From assembly GCA_944320195.1 (NCBI GenBank), contig CALUGP010000005.1, positions 58,548 through 122,547 of the forward strand: a stretch of DNA of 64,000 nt, in the 5' to 3' direction. A program made the position numbers and the translations under genes. This stretch comes from an uncultured Prevotella sp. (GTDB lineage Bacteria > Bacteroidota > Bacteroidia > Bacteroidales > Bacteroidaceae). Position 1 is the stretch's first letter; every line of letters starts with the position of its first letter. The notes beneath the pieces were generated by a model, which had not been told where the DNA came from, made no database searches, and saw only the letters and a program-made list of their open reading frames with translations. Shown piece after piece: positions 53,221 to 61,590 of the stretch.

Positions 53221-53272
53221 TGCATAATTCACAATTCATAATTCATAATTCATAATGCATAATTAGTAATAG
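53221..53272. repeat. CATAATTCATAATTCATAAT low-complexity spacer
   Basis: Tandem ATAATTC units with a mirrored end between nadA and the GH43 gene. Nothing else visible. Confidence 0.5.
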
Positions 53273-54286
53273 ATGAAAAAGATTCTTTCAAGCCTGCTGC
53301 TTATTTGCGGCCTTTGCTTCGCTCAGGCGGCGCGTGCACAGTACACCGAGTTCCGTCCCGGACAGGTGTGGAACGACACCGACGGCAACCCCATCAACGC
53401 CCATGGAGGCGGACTGCTCTATCATGAGGGCACATATTACTGGTATGGCGAGTACAAGAAGGGCAAGACCGTGCTTCTGGCCGAGACCGGATGGGAGTGC
53501 TACCGCACCGACGTTACCGGCGTAAGCTGCTATTCGTCGAAAGACCTGATGAACTGGAAGTTCGAGGGCATAGTCCTTCCGGCCGTCAAGGACGACCCAA
53601 AGCACGACCTGCACCCCTCGAAAGTGCTGGAGCGCCCAAAGGTGATATACAACAAGAAGACCGGGAAGTTCGTCATGTGGGCTCATGTTGAGAGCGCCGA
53701 CTACAGCAAGGCGTGCGCCGGAGTGGCCGTTTCAGACTCTCCCACGGGGCCGTTCGAGTATCTGGGCAGCTTCCGTCCCAACGGGGCGATGAGCCGCGAC
53801 CAGACAGTCTTCGTCGATGACGACGGACGGGCTTACCACATCTTCTCGTCTGAAGAGAACGCCACGCTGCACATCAGCCTGCTGACCGACGACTACCTGA
53901 AGCCTTCAGGACGCTTTACGCGCAACTTCATCAACAAGAGCCGCGAGGCGCCCGCAGTGTTCAAGCACGACGGAAAGTACTACATGATTTCGTCGGGATG
54001 CACCGGATGGGATCCCAACCAGGCCGAAATAGCCGTTGCCGACTCGATGATGGGCGAATGGAAGGTGATAGGCAATCCGTGCACGGGCAAGGACGCCGAC
54101 AAGACTTTCTACGGGCAGAGCACCTACGTGCAGCCCGTCATAGGCAAGAAGAACGTATATATAGCCATGTTCGACTGCTGGAACAAAACCGACCTGGAGC
54201 GTTCGCTTTACATCTGGCTTCCGGTAATCATCGAGAACGGCAGGATTACCATTCCGTGGCGCGACTCATGGAACTTAAATGATTAA
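53273..54286 (+). CDS. Glycoside hydrolase family 43 enzyme (subfamily 24/34-like), secreted
   Basis: 337 aa with signal peptide (MKKILSSLLLICGLCFAQAARAQ). Single five-bladed propeller without an accessory domain. The first blade reads NAHGGGLLYHEGTYYWYGEY, where typical GH43 proteins carry the base Asp; this His/Gly version is seen in subfamilies acting on galactans or galactosides. The other two catalytic positions look normal: D176 in SRDQTVFVDDDG and E225 in REAPAVFKHDGKYYM. Probably exo-acting on beta-galactan or a similar side chain. Far from the 1-16 kb locus, so not clearly part of it. Confidence 0.88.
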   Translation: MKKILSSLLLICGLCFAQAARAQYTEFRPGQVWNDTDGNPINAHGGGLLYHEGTYYWYGEYKKGKTVLLAETGWECYRTDVTGVSCYSSKDLMNWKFEGIVLPAVKDDPKHDLHPSKVLERPKVIYNKKTGKFVMWAHVESADYSKACAGVAVSDSPTGPFEYLGSFRPNGAMSRDQTVFVDDDGRAYHIFSSEENATLHISLLTDDYLKPSGRFTRNFINKSREAPAVFKHDGKYYMISSGCTGWDPNQAEIAVADSMMGEWKVIGNPCTGKDADKTFYGQSTYVQPVIGKKNVYIAMFDCWNKTDLERSLYIWLPVIIENGRITIPWRDSWNLND

Positions 54287-54343
54287 GAAAACATGCTTCA
54301 CCGGTTATATGCGCAAGAGTGTTTTAATTAATTCTTAAAAATT

Positions 54344-54577
54344 ACGTGAGTCCGGCATAACAGGGATGTCACACCTGTGAGTTTTCTGCAAGTCGGTGTC
54401 ATATCGTCATTCCGCTGAAAAGCGGAATCCAGTGTTTACCGCCAGGATGGTGTGCCGTCAGGATGTTTTCTGGATTCCGCTTTTCAGCGGAATGACGACT
54501 TGCCACTGAGCGGCAGAAAAGCACAGCGGTAAGAAATTATATAATTGGAAAGATGATTCCTTATGCCGAACTTACGT
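54344..54577. mobile_element. MITE-like element, family 1, copy C
   Basis: 234 bp in the 375-bp spacer 54287-54661, same orientation as copy A. Ends ACGTGAGTCCGGCATAA and the complement of ACGTAAGTTCGGCATAA. Central arms GTCATTCCGCTGAAAAGCGG and complement. Flanks TAAAAATT/TAATAATT match 7 of 8. Around the element lies an AT-rich TTAAGAAAACA inverted repeat (54310-54340 with 54580-54650). No gene. Confidence 0.8.
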
Positions 54578-54661
54578 AATAATTAAGAAAACACTCTTTT
54601 GCCTATAACCGGCGAAGCATGTTTTCTTGATTCTTAACTCTTAATTCTGAAGTTAAAGAGA

Positions 54662-55774
54662 ATGAGGATTCTGTTGCTTGGCGAGGCGAGCCGTGTTCAC
54701 AGCACGCTGAGGGACGCGTTGGCGGCTCTCGGCCACGACGTAGTGCTCATGTCGGGCGGCAACGGGCGCAACGACTGTCCGCGCGATGTCGACCTCAGCC
54801 GCGACATGAGCCGGGGGAAGACGGGCGGACTGAGGGTGCTGCTGACTCTCTTGCGCCATCTGCCTTGCCTCGTGGGCAACGACGTGGTGCAGATACACAA
54901 CTATCAGTTCGTGCCCCTGGGCATGTTCTGGAACAGGCTTCTCATAAGTTTCCTAAAGACATTCAACCGCCGTCTGGTGAAGGGATGCTACGGCGACGAC
55001 CCGTTGGTGCTCGAGATGCAGCTAAAGGGCGTGCCGCGGTATTCTGACATGTACTGGAACGGAAAGCGGCGCAACGCGTGCGAGAACCGCGAAAGGCTCG
55101 CCGAGCAGCGCCTCGGCGAGTGTGTGGCGTGCTGGCGCAAGGCCACGCGCATGGCCGACGTGCTCGTGCCGTGCCTTTACGAGTACTGGCTGGCCTACAG
55201 CAATTTGTTTTCCGGAAGCAAGCTTCATTATTTGCCGCTGCCCGTCAGGATTCCGTCCGACGTCAGGATAAAGGGAACGGGCGGAAGCATAAAGGTGCTT
55301 GTGGGCGTGCAGAGCCGCCGCGACTACATGAAGGGTGCGCGCCTGATAGGCAGGATGGTGGAGGAAGCGGCGCGGCGCAACCCCGGGCGGCTAGACGTGA
55401 AGTATGTCGAGGACGTGCCTTACGGCGAGTATTGCGGCATGCTGGCCGGTGCCGACGTGCTGGTGGACCAGCTGTACAGCTTCAGCCCGTCGATGAACTC
55501 GCTCGAGGCCATGGCACGCGGCACGGTGGTCATTGGCGGCGGCGAGGAGGAGTATTATGACTTCATTGGCGAGCGCGAGTTAAGGCCGATAGTAAACGTA
55601 AGCCCCGAACGGTCGTTTGAGCAGAACGTCAAGGCCATAGAGGACGCTCTTGTGCCCGAAGGCGGCGTTGCAAGGCTGTCGCGCCAGAGCGTGGAGTTCG
55701 TAAGGAAACACCACGACAGCCTTGTCGTGGCCAGGCAGTATGCCGGTGTTTATTGTGAAGTGATTGAAACCTGA
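54662..55774 (+). CDS. Glycosyltransferase, GT-B fold (GT4-like)
   Basis: 370 aa. N-terminal Rossmann start MRILLLGEASRVHSTLRDAL with DVVQIHNYQFVPLGMFWNRL. The C-terminal donor half has SIKVLVGVQSRRDYMKGARL, EDVPYGEYCGMLAGADVLVDQLYSFSPSMNSLEAMARGTVVIGG, matching the E-x7-E-type region of GT4 enzymes. A Cys-containing middle insert (ENRERLAEQRLGECVACWRK) is unusual. Its coding strand looks G-rich compared with plus-strand genes left of 48 kb. Probably acts in cell-surface glycan synthesis with the three other transferases here; donor unknown. Confidence 0.82.
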   Translation: MRILLLGEASRVHSTLRDALAALGHDVVLMSGGNGRNDCPRDVDLSRDMSRGKTGGLRVLLTLLRHLPCLVGNDVVQIHNYQFVPLGMFWNRLLISFLKTFNRRLVKGCYGDDPLVLEMQLKGVPRYSDMYWNGKRRNACENRERLAEQRLGECVACWRKATRMADVLVPCLYEYWLAYSNLFSGSKLHYLPLPVRIPSDVRIKGTGGSIKVLVGVQSRRDYMKGARLIGRMVEEAARRNPGRLDVKYVEDVPYGEYCGMLAGADVLVDQLYSFSPSMNSLEAMARGTVVIGGGEEEYYDFIGERELRPIVNVSPERSFEQNVKAIEDALVPEGGVARLSRQSVEFVRKHHDSLVVARQYAGVYCEVIET

Positions 55775-55784
55775 CGTTTAATAG

Positions 55785-56870
55785 CTATGTCGTGCAGACG
55801 TCTTTTATCAGCGCGTCCCACTTTTCCATTGTTTCCTTGAACGAGAAGCGGCGTGCCTGGCGGCGTGCTTCTTCGCCGTAGAGCCTTCTCAGTTTTTCGT
55901 CAGACATTGTTTTTCCAAGCGCCTTTACGAGTGTTTCCTCGTCGCCTTGCGCCACGATGAGACCCGTCATTCCGTCCGTTACGATGCTCCGTGCGCCGTG
56001 CGTGAAGTCGGTGGCTACCGCTGGCAGGCCCGCCGCCTGTGCCTCGAGCAGCGCCATTGAGAAGCCCTCGTAGCGCGACGTGGCCACGGCCAGGCTGTAT
56101 TCGTGGTATTTTTCAGCCATGTTCTCGGTGCGCCCCCTGAGCGTTATGGCGCCGTCAGCTCCCTCGTCTGTTATCTGCCGCTGCAGTTCTTCGCGCAGCG
56201 AGCCTTCGCCCCAGATGTCAAGATGCCATCCGGGATGTGCCTTCACGGCTTTTTTCCAGCAGCGTATCAGGATGTCGAAGCCCTTCACGTGCTCCAGCCT
56301 TCCTACGGCCACGGCGCGGCGCACGGCGTAGTTTACGGGGCGTTGCGGCGCGGGTTTTGTGAAGTTTGGCATCACTTCCACCCTTCTTGCGTGCCTGAAC
56401 TCGCGTGCGTCGCCGTCGGTGAGGCACACCACTGCGTCGGCCTTGCGCTCCATGGGGCGGAAAAACGAGTGGTAGGGGGTGAAACGCCGCGGCGTGTGCG
56501 ACTCGTATATGCGCCTCGCCTTGCCATTGTACAGGGGCAGCAGGAGCGCCCCGAGGCTCATGGTGAAGAACACCACGTCGGGCCTTATGTCGGCCATTGC
56601 CGCGTTGAAGCGCCTTGCGGCGAGGGCGAGTGTGCGCGTCCTGGAGAGCGCCTTGGCCGCCGGGTTGCGGCTCTTGCTTGCGAACGGCACGCCGAGGCTC
56701 AGCAGCCTGGCGCGGCGCAGGGCGTAGGCCGGCGGCCTGTCGTCATGATAGACGCTGACCACCGTCACCTCGTGGCCGTAGGCAGAGGCCAGCGCGTCGG
56801 CCTTGTCGGCCACCATGCGCTCCGCCCCGCCCTTCATGCTGAAGTCTTCGATGAGGTAGACTATTTTCAT
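55785..56870 (-). CDS. Glycosyltransferase family 4
   Basis: 361 aa, GT-B fold. MKIVYLIEDFSMKGGAERMV is the classic N-terminus; AVAVGRLEHVKGFDILIRCW opens the donor domain; AVATSRYEGFSMALLEAQAAGLPAVATDFTHGARSIV carries the E-x7-E motif. It transfers a nucleotide-sugar residue to a surface glycan. Its ATG overlaps the stop of the upstream GT2 gene by 4 nt, so the two form an operon; it converges on the 54.7-kb transferase with a 10-nt gap. Confidence 0.93.
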   Translation of the reverse strand: MKIVYLIEDFSMKGGAERMVADKADALASAYGHEVTVVSVYHDDRPPAYALRRARLLSLGVPFASKSRNPAAKALSRTRTLALAARRFNAAMADIRPDVVFFTMSLGALLLPLYNGKARRIYESHTPRRFTPYHSFFRPMERKADAVVCLTDGDAREFRHARRVEVMPNFTKPAPQRPVNYAVRRAVAVGRLEHVKGFDILIRCWKKAVKAHPGWHLDIWGEGSLREELQRQITDEGADGAITLRGRTENMAEKYHEYSLAVATSRYEGFSMALLEAQAAGLPAVATDFTHGARSIVTDGMTGLIVAQGDEETLVKALGKTMSDEKLRRLYGEEARRQARRFSFKETMEKWDALIKDVCTT

Positions 56871-57778
56871 TTTCTTGCTATTTTGAACAGCCGGCAGGCC
56901 GTTTTCAGGCCCAGCAGGTTGAGCGCCAGCGCCTTCAGCAGCGGCTTGGTGCCGTGGTATCGGCGGCTTACGGCCACGCGCTGTCCTTCAAGCGTCAGGC
57001 GGCCCGTGGCCCGGTAGGCGTGCAACTGGGCCGTGAACATGTCAAGGTAAAGTCCGTGCCAGCGTCTTTCGTGTGTGTCTATGTCCAGTTTTCTTACAGT
57101 CTCGATCTGCGCCTCGAGCAGCTCCGTCAGTCCGCCCGAGCGCGAGCGGGCCGTTATTCCGCCGCCGTTCCAGTGGTACAGGTACATGCCGCGGCCGGTG
57201 GTGGCTATGCGCGGCCTCTTCGTGAGCAGCAGGCCTGTGGCGATCACGTCCTCGAACCTGCGCCCTACGGGGAACCTCACGCCGCCGAACAGCCCGCGCC
57301 TGTACACCTTGTTGCACGCCCAGCAGTGGCTGAAGCCCTTTTCGGCCAGCCAGTCAAGGGCGTCGGCGTAGTCTCTGCGGCCGGGGTTGAACACGTGGCA
57401 GTCGGCCCGTCCCGGCCGCTCTGTCACCGGATATTCAATCATGTCATACTCTGGGTGCTCCCTGGCCAGGGCCATCACGGCCGAGAGCGTGCCCGGCGCA
57501 AGCTCGTCGTCGCCGTCCACGAAGGCAAGGTATTCGCCCCGTGCGCGGTCGAGCCCGTGGTTGCGCGCCGACGAAAGGCCGCCGTTGGCCTTGTGAAAGA
57601 CGGCCAAACGCGCGTCGGTTTGCGCCAAACGGTCAGCCAAAAGGCCGCTTCCGTCGGTGGAGCCGTCGTCGACGAGCAGCAGCTCGAAGTCGCCGAAGTC
57701 CTGCCCCAGGATGCTTTGCACGCATCTCTCGAGCGTTTCCGCCACGTTGTACACGGCCACGATGATGCTGAGTTTCAT
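56867..57778 (-). CDS. Glycosyltransferase family 2
   Basis: 303 aa, GT-A fold. MKLSIIVAVYNVAETLERCV, ELLLVDDGSTDGSG, HKANGGLSSARNHGLD and the DxD motif FVDGDDEL are all present. The C-terminal half is variable and helical (KALALNLLGLKTACRLFKIA). Inverting transferase, cytoplasmic face of the inner membrane. Starts at the left tip of a 76-bp inverted repeat that carries its promoter; its divergent partner at 58495 starts at the right tip. Confidence 0.94.
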   Translation of the reverse strand: MKLSIIVAVYNVAETLERCVQSILGQDFGDFELLLVDDGSTDGSGLLADRLAQTDARLAVFHKANGGLSSARNHGLDRARGEYLAFVDGDDELAPGTLSAVMALAREHPEYDMIEYPVTERPGRADCHVFNPGRRDYADALDWLAEKGFSHCWACNKVYRRGLFGGVRFPVGRRFEDVIATGLLLTKRPRIATTGRGMYLYHWNGGGITARSRSGGLTELLEAQIETVRKLDIDTHERRWHGLYLDMFTAQLHAYRATGRLTLEGQRVAVSRRYHGTKPLLKALALNLLGLKTACRLFKIARK

Positions 57779-57851
57779 GTATGCAAAAATAGCTTTTTGA
57801 ATTAAGAATTAAGAATCAAGAGTCAAGAAAATAGCTTTTTTTGAATTAAGA
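57776..57851 (-). repeat. Left arm of a 76-bp perfect inverted repeat containing the GT2 start codon and promoter
   Basis: Base-for-base complement of 58422-58497. Includes the ATG, the -7 element TATTTTTG (57784-57791, minus strand) only 5 nt before it, and GAATTAAGAATTAAGAATC filler. With so short a distance the transcript would be nearly leaderless. Confidence 0.85.
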
Positions 57852-57855
57852 ATTA

Positions 57856-58089
57856 ACGTAAGTTCGGCATAACAGGGATGTCATGCTTGTCTGTTTTCTG
57901 CCGCTCGGTGTCAAGTCGTCATTCCGCTGAAAAGCGGAATCCAGTGTTTACTGCCAGGATGATGTGCCGTCAGGATGTTTTCTGGATTCCGCTTTTCAGC
58001 GGAACTGAAAGTCGCCGTTAAGGCAATGACGACTTGACACCGACTTGTAAAAAACGAAAGCATGACATCCCTGTTATGCCTGACTCACG
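57856..58089. mobile_element. MITE-like element, family 1, copy D (symmetrical variant)
   Basis: 234 bp. Unlike copies A-C and E, both ends are of the same type: ACGTAAGTTCGGCATAACAG on the left and the complement of ACGTGAGTCAGGCATAACAG on the right, so this copy lacks the usual AATTGGAAAGATGATTCC end. The right arm carries a short insertion (CTGAAAGTCGCCGTTAAGGC) in the hairpin. Flanked on both sides by TAAGAATTA (57847-57855, 58090-58098), a possible 9-bp target duplication, though the surrounding filler is itself repetitive. Confidence 0.75.
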
Positions 58090-58169
58090 TAAGAATTAAG
58101 AAAATTGCCGACAAAGCATTTTTCTTGACTCTTGATTCTTAATTCAAATAAAGCAATTTTCTTAACTCT

Positions 58170-58402
58170 ACGTGAGTTCGGCATAAAGAATCATCTTTCC
58201 AATTATAGAATTTCTTACCGCTTTGCTTTTCTGCCACTCAGTGTCAAGCCGTCATTCCGCTGAAAAGCGGAATCCAGAAAGCAGCTATATGGCAAGCCGC
58301 CTTTGCACTATTTACTGGATTCCGCTTTTCAGCGGAATGACGACATGCCACCGACTTGCAAAAAACTGACAGGTGTGACATTCCTGTTATGCCGAATTCA
58401 CG
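58170..58402. mobile_element. MITE-like element, family 1, copy E
   Basis: 233 bp, orientation as copy B. Ends ACGTGAGTTCGGCATAA and the complement of CGTGAATTCGGCATAA. The cruciform loop differs (AAAGCAGCTATATGGCAAGC). Flanked by TTAACTCT on both sides (58162-58169, 58403-58410), a perfect 8-bp target duplication within repetitive filler. Copies D and E fill the 716-bp spacer 57779-58494 together with TTAAGAATTAAG tracts; there is no gene. Confidence 0.8.
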
Positions 58403-58421
58403 TTAACTCTTGATTCTTAAC

Positions 58422-58497
58422 TCTTAATTCAAAAAAAGCTATTTTCTTGACTCTTGATTCTTAATTCTTAATTCAAAAAGCTATTTTTGCATACATG
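58422..58497 (+). repeat. Right arm of the 76-bp perfect inverted repeat with promoter
   Basis: Mirror of 57776-57851. Contains TATTTTTG (58482-58489) 5 nt before the ATG at 58495, so the two divergent GT2 genes have identical core promoters and leaders. Confidence 0.85.
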
Positions 58498-59409
58498 ATA
58501 ACCTGTCTGTCGATACTTATTCCCGTTTACAACGACTTGGCCGCGCCGCTGGTGGAAGCCCTGTGGAAGCAGGCCGAGGCCGTGGAGGGGCTGGAGTATG
58601 AGATTGTCGTGGCCGACGACGGCTCCTTTGACCCGTTGATCGTAAAGATGAACATGGAGACATGCCGCAATTTGGGGTGCCGCTACGTCAAGTGGAAGCA
58701 CCACGTCTGCCGCGCGGCCATGCGCAACGACTTGGCGCGGCTGGGGCGTTACGACTGGCGGCTGATGGTGGACACGAGGGTGCGTCCGGTGCGCGACGAC
58801 TTCATCCGCCGCTACCTGGAGAGCGGCGCGCGCGAAGGCGAGGTGGTGATTGGCGGCGTCGAGATTGACGGCGGAGCCGCCTCACGGCGGCTGTACAGGA
58901 GGAACCTGCGTTTCCGCTACGAGAAGCACGAGCAGCCGAAGCACAGCGCCGCCAAGAGGGCTGAACGGCCTTACGCGTCGTTCAGGGCCACCAACTTCTT
59001 CCATCACCGCTCGGTGCTGGAGCGCGTGCCGTATGACGAGGACATACTGACTTACGGGTATGAGGACGTGATGCTTGGCAAGGCCTTGCGTGAGGCCGGC
59101 ATTCGCGTGGCGCACATAGACAACCCTGTGGCCTACATGTCGTTCGAGTGCAACCGGGATTATATTTACAAGGTGAACGAATCCATGTACACGCTCGCCC
59201 TATTGGCCCCGAAGCTGCGCGGATATTCGCCCTTGCTCGCCGCCTACGACCGTCTGCGCCGCTTCGGCGTCGTGACTCTGCTGAGCTATTGGCACGAGCT
59301 TTTCGGCCCGGCCGAGCGCTGGCTGCTGTGCCGCATGCCGTCGCTCACGCTGCTGAAGATGTATAAGCTGGGGCTGTTTGTTTCTTTGGTTGAAAAGGTG
59401 AGAAAGTGA
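58495..59409 (+). CDS. Glycosyltransferase family 2 (galactosyltransferase-like)
   Basis: 304 aa, GT-A fold. MITCLSILIPVYNDLAAPLV, EYEIVVADDGSFDPL, then a nucleotide-sugar region in which the acidic motif is DWRLMVDTRVRPVRDDF. The C-terminal galactosyltransferase-type segment RATNFFHHRSVLERVPYDED and TYGYEDVMLGKALREAGIRV has the GYED motif. It acts on surface polysaccharide. Not closely similar to the divergent GT2 at 56.9 kb, so the shared promoter is not due to duplication of the whole gene. Confidence 0.9.
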   Translation: MITCLSILIPVYNDLAAPLVEALWKQAEAVEGLEYEIVVADDGSFDPLIVKMNMETCRNLGCRYVKWKHHVCRAAMRNDLARLGRYDWRLMVDTRVRPVRDDFIRRYLESGAREGEVVIGGVEIDGGAASRRLYRRNLRFRYEKHEQPKHSAAKRAERPYASFRATNFFHHRSVLERVPYDEDILTYGYEDVMLGKALREAGIRVAHIDNPVAYMSFECNRDYIYKVNESMYTLALLAPKLRGYSPLLAAYDRLRRFGVVTLLSYWHELFGPAERWLLCRMPSLTLLKMYKLGLFVSLVEKVRK

Positions 59410-59508
59410 AAAGGTGAAAGGGTGAAAAATTGAAAAGGTGAAAAAATAAGAATTTCTTTATTTAACCTTGCTTTTTCACCCTTTCACCCTTTCACCTTTT
59501 CACCTTTT
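59395..59508. terminator. GGTGAAAAGGTGAAA inverted repeat between convergent genes
   Basis: GGTGAAAAGGTGAAAGGGTGAA units (59397-59445) are mirrored by TTCACCCTTTCACCCTTTCA (59471-59507). It lies between the GT2 stop (59409) and the porZ stop (59510) and can serve as a bidirectional terminator. Confidence 0.65.
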
Positions 59509-59509
59509 A

Positions 59510-61552
59510 TCAGTTTACTACCGCAATCTTGCACACGGTGCCCTTCTTGCCTGTTGACGTGGCCGTCTGCACCATATACACGCCCGAGGCCGCGCGGCGG
59601 CCGCTGCGGTCGCACCCGTCCCATGTGAACGTGCCGCCCTGGCTGCGGCCTTCGGCCACGAGAGAGCCGTTGGCCGTGGTTATCTTCACGTCGGCGTCGT
59701 AGGTCAGTCCGGTGACGGTTATCGGCCCGGTGTAGTCCGGGCGCACGGGGTTTGGGTACGCGTAGACGTTGTCCTTGGTCATTTTTTCGGCCGGTTCGGT
59801 GGCGTCGGCCATGTACGAGCACAGGCCCTTGTCAGTGCCGAAGAACACTTCGCCCGTGGCTCCGTCTATGGCTATGGACTCGATGCGGTCTGAGAGCAGC
59901 GGCGTTTCAGCTGCGGTGAAGTGGTGTATCTGCTCCGTGTTGTCGCGGCTTATCAGGTAGGCGCCGTTGTCCTGTGTGCCTATCCACTTGCGCCCTGCGC
60001 CGTCTATGGCGATGGCCGTTATTGGTGTGTTTTCAAGGAGATAGTCGCCCAGGTTGGTGCCGTCGTTGCGCGGCACTATGATTTGCGTGAACACGGGGTC
60101 GGGCGAGTCGGTTTCTTGCGCGTAGAGCACTATGGGGCCTATGTCGGTTCCCATCCAGATGTTGCCGTCGCGGTCTTCTGCCAGGCAGTGTATTCCGTTG
60201 GGCAGGGTGATGGCCGATCCGTTCTGGTTGTAGCGGGGGGTGAGCTTCATGGCGGTGTCGGTGGCCGGGTCGTAGCGCAGGATGGAGCCGTCGGAGTAGT
60301 TGCCGTTGGCGAACCACAGCGTTCCGCGGCTGTCGAACATTAGCGACGAGGCAGCCTGCAGGCTTACGCCGTTGTTCATGAACTCTTCCTTGTGGTGCGT
60401 GACGAACTCCCCTTCCTTGGTGTATTCAAGGAGCGAGCTGGCCGCCGTCTGGCAGTTGAATAGCCACAGCGAGCCTTTCTCGTCGTATGTCATGCTGTTT
60501 ATCAGCACATAGTCGTTGCCAAGCTCGTGTCCGCCGCCGCCGGGCGGGTCGATGGCTCCCATGAGGGGGCTGTTGTCCTTGTTGAAGTATCTTGAGAGTT
60601 TCCAGTCGCGGAACTCGTACATGCCCGTCCTTCCGGCGGCGAAGAGGTGGTCGGGGTCGGCCGGGTCTGCGGCCACGCAGTTCACGTCCACGTAGCTGTA
60701 TCCGGTCACCGTGTCGAGCCTTTCCTGGCATGTTAGCCACTCGTCGCCGTCGAGCGCCTGCACGGTGCCCGGCCTTGCGGCTTCGGCGTAGCCCGAGCGG
60801 AAGTATCCTCCGGCGGCGTATAGGCGGCCGTGCTGGTGGATAAGTTGGTTGAAGTAGTTGTTTTTCGGTCCGCCGGGGCTTAGTGTCTTCGCCTTGGCGA
60901 GCAGCTCAGGGTCAACGGTTTTGGTGCGTGGCGCGTATGGCGAGTGGTATGTCCAGGCCGATGGGTCCATGAGGTTGGCCGTGAGCGGTGCCGAGTAAGT
61001 GCCCCGTGTGCTTGAGGCGGCGTAGATGTTGGCGCCGTCGGTGTATGTGTAGTCCACGCGGAAGCCCAAGTTGTATGTCTCGGCCACTTCGGCGTCGGCC
61101 ACGTTGATGTTGACTATTCCGAAGCCCGTTGAGAGGTATGCGTGCCGTCCGGCCGCGTCAACGGAGTATATTGTCTTGTCGGCCGTGGTGGAATGGTTCA
61201 GATAGTCGGGCAGGTTCACAATCCTGTTGTCGCGGCTTACGAGGTCGATGTTGCCGTCGTCGTAGACCGCCACGAGCCTTCCGGCCTCGCCGCACCATGC
61301 CATCATGGCTATGCCCGACGAGCTCAGTCCGTTGGTCTTGTCGAATGTGGTTACGCTGTTGTCTGTGGCGTTGTATGCGAAGAGGCCTCCCGAGGCCAGC
61401 ACGAACATGGTGTTGCCGGCCTGCTGCACGTCGGTTATGTGGCTGTAGGCCAGGTGGTTGCGCCATGTGCCGATGCCTGCGGCGAGCGTCGTTGCGGCGA
61501 CTGCCAGGAGTGTTGCCGTGAGCGTGATGACCTTGTGTGTTATGGCTGTCAT
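59510..61552 (-). CDS. porZ: PorZ-like type IX secretion system surface component
   Basis: PorZ is part of the attachment complex that removes sorting signals and joins cargo to anionic LPS in the type IX system. 680 aa from the ATG at 61552 (MTAITHKVITLTATLLAVAA, signal peptide); the longer frame overlaps rdgB and is rejected. N-terminal propeller: GTWRNHLAYSHITDVQQAGN, GLFAYNATDNSVTTFDKTNG, TGFGIVNINVADAEVAETYN. The second propeller has regulator-propeller blades (DRDGNIWMGTDIGPIVLYAQ, GAGRKWIGTQDNGAYLIS). C-terminal FlgD/CTD-type domain (about 590-680: VYAYPNPVRPDYTGPITVTG, SGVYMVQTATSTGKKGT). Last gene of leuS-yitT-rdgB-porZ. Confidence 0.88.
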   Translation of the reverse strand: MTAITHKVITLTATLLAVAATTLAAGIGTWRNHLAYSHITDVQQAGNTMFVLASGGLFAYNATDNSVTTFDKTNGLSSSGIAMMAWCGEAGRLVAVYDDGNIDLVSRDNRIVNLPDYLNHSTTADKTIYSVDAAGRHAYLSTGFGIVNINVADAEVAETYNLGFRVDYTYTDGANIYAASSTRGTYSAPLTANLMDPSAWTYHSPYAPRTKTVDPELLAKAKTLSPGGPKNNYFNQLIHQHGRLYAAGGYFRSGYAEAARPGTVQALDGDEWLTCQERLDTVTGYSYVDVNCVAADPADPDHLFAAGRTGMYEFRDWKLSRYFNKDNSPLMGAIDPPGGGGHELGNDYVLINSMTYDEKGSLWLFNCQTAASSLLEYTKEGEFVTHHKEEFMNNGVSLQAASSLMFDSRGTLWFANGNYSDGSILRYDPATDTAMKLTPRYNQNGSAITLPNGIHCLAEDRDGNIWMGTDIGPIVLYAQETDSPDPVFTQIIVPRNDGTNLGDYLLENTPITAIAIDGAGRKWIGTQDNGAYLISRDNTEQIHHFTAAETPLLSDRIESIAIDGATGEVFFGTDKGLCSYMADATEPAEKMTKDNVYAYPNPVRPDYTGPITVTGLTYDADVKITTANGSLVAEGRSQGGTFTWDGCDRSGRRAASGVYMVQTATSTGKKGTVCKIAVVN

Positions 61553-61590
61553 TGGAATGCTGTTTGCATGAAAACGGCCCGGCTTTCGTT

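Noticed and set aside
57776-58497. Classical invertible capsule promoter
   Set aside because: Both arms carry the same promoter facing outward, so inversion would not switch either gene off; no site-specific recombinase gene is in the window.
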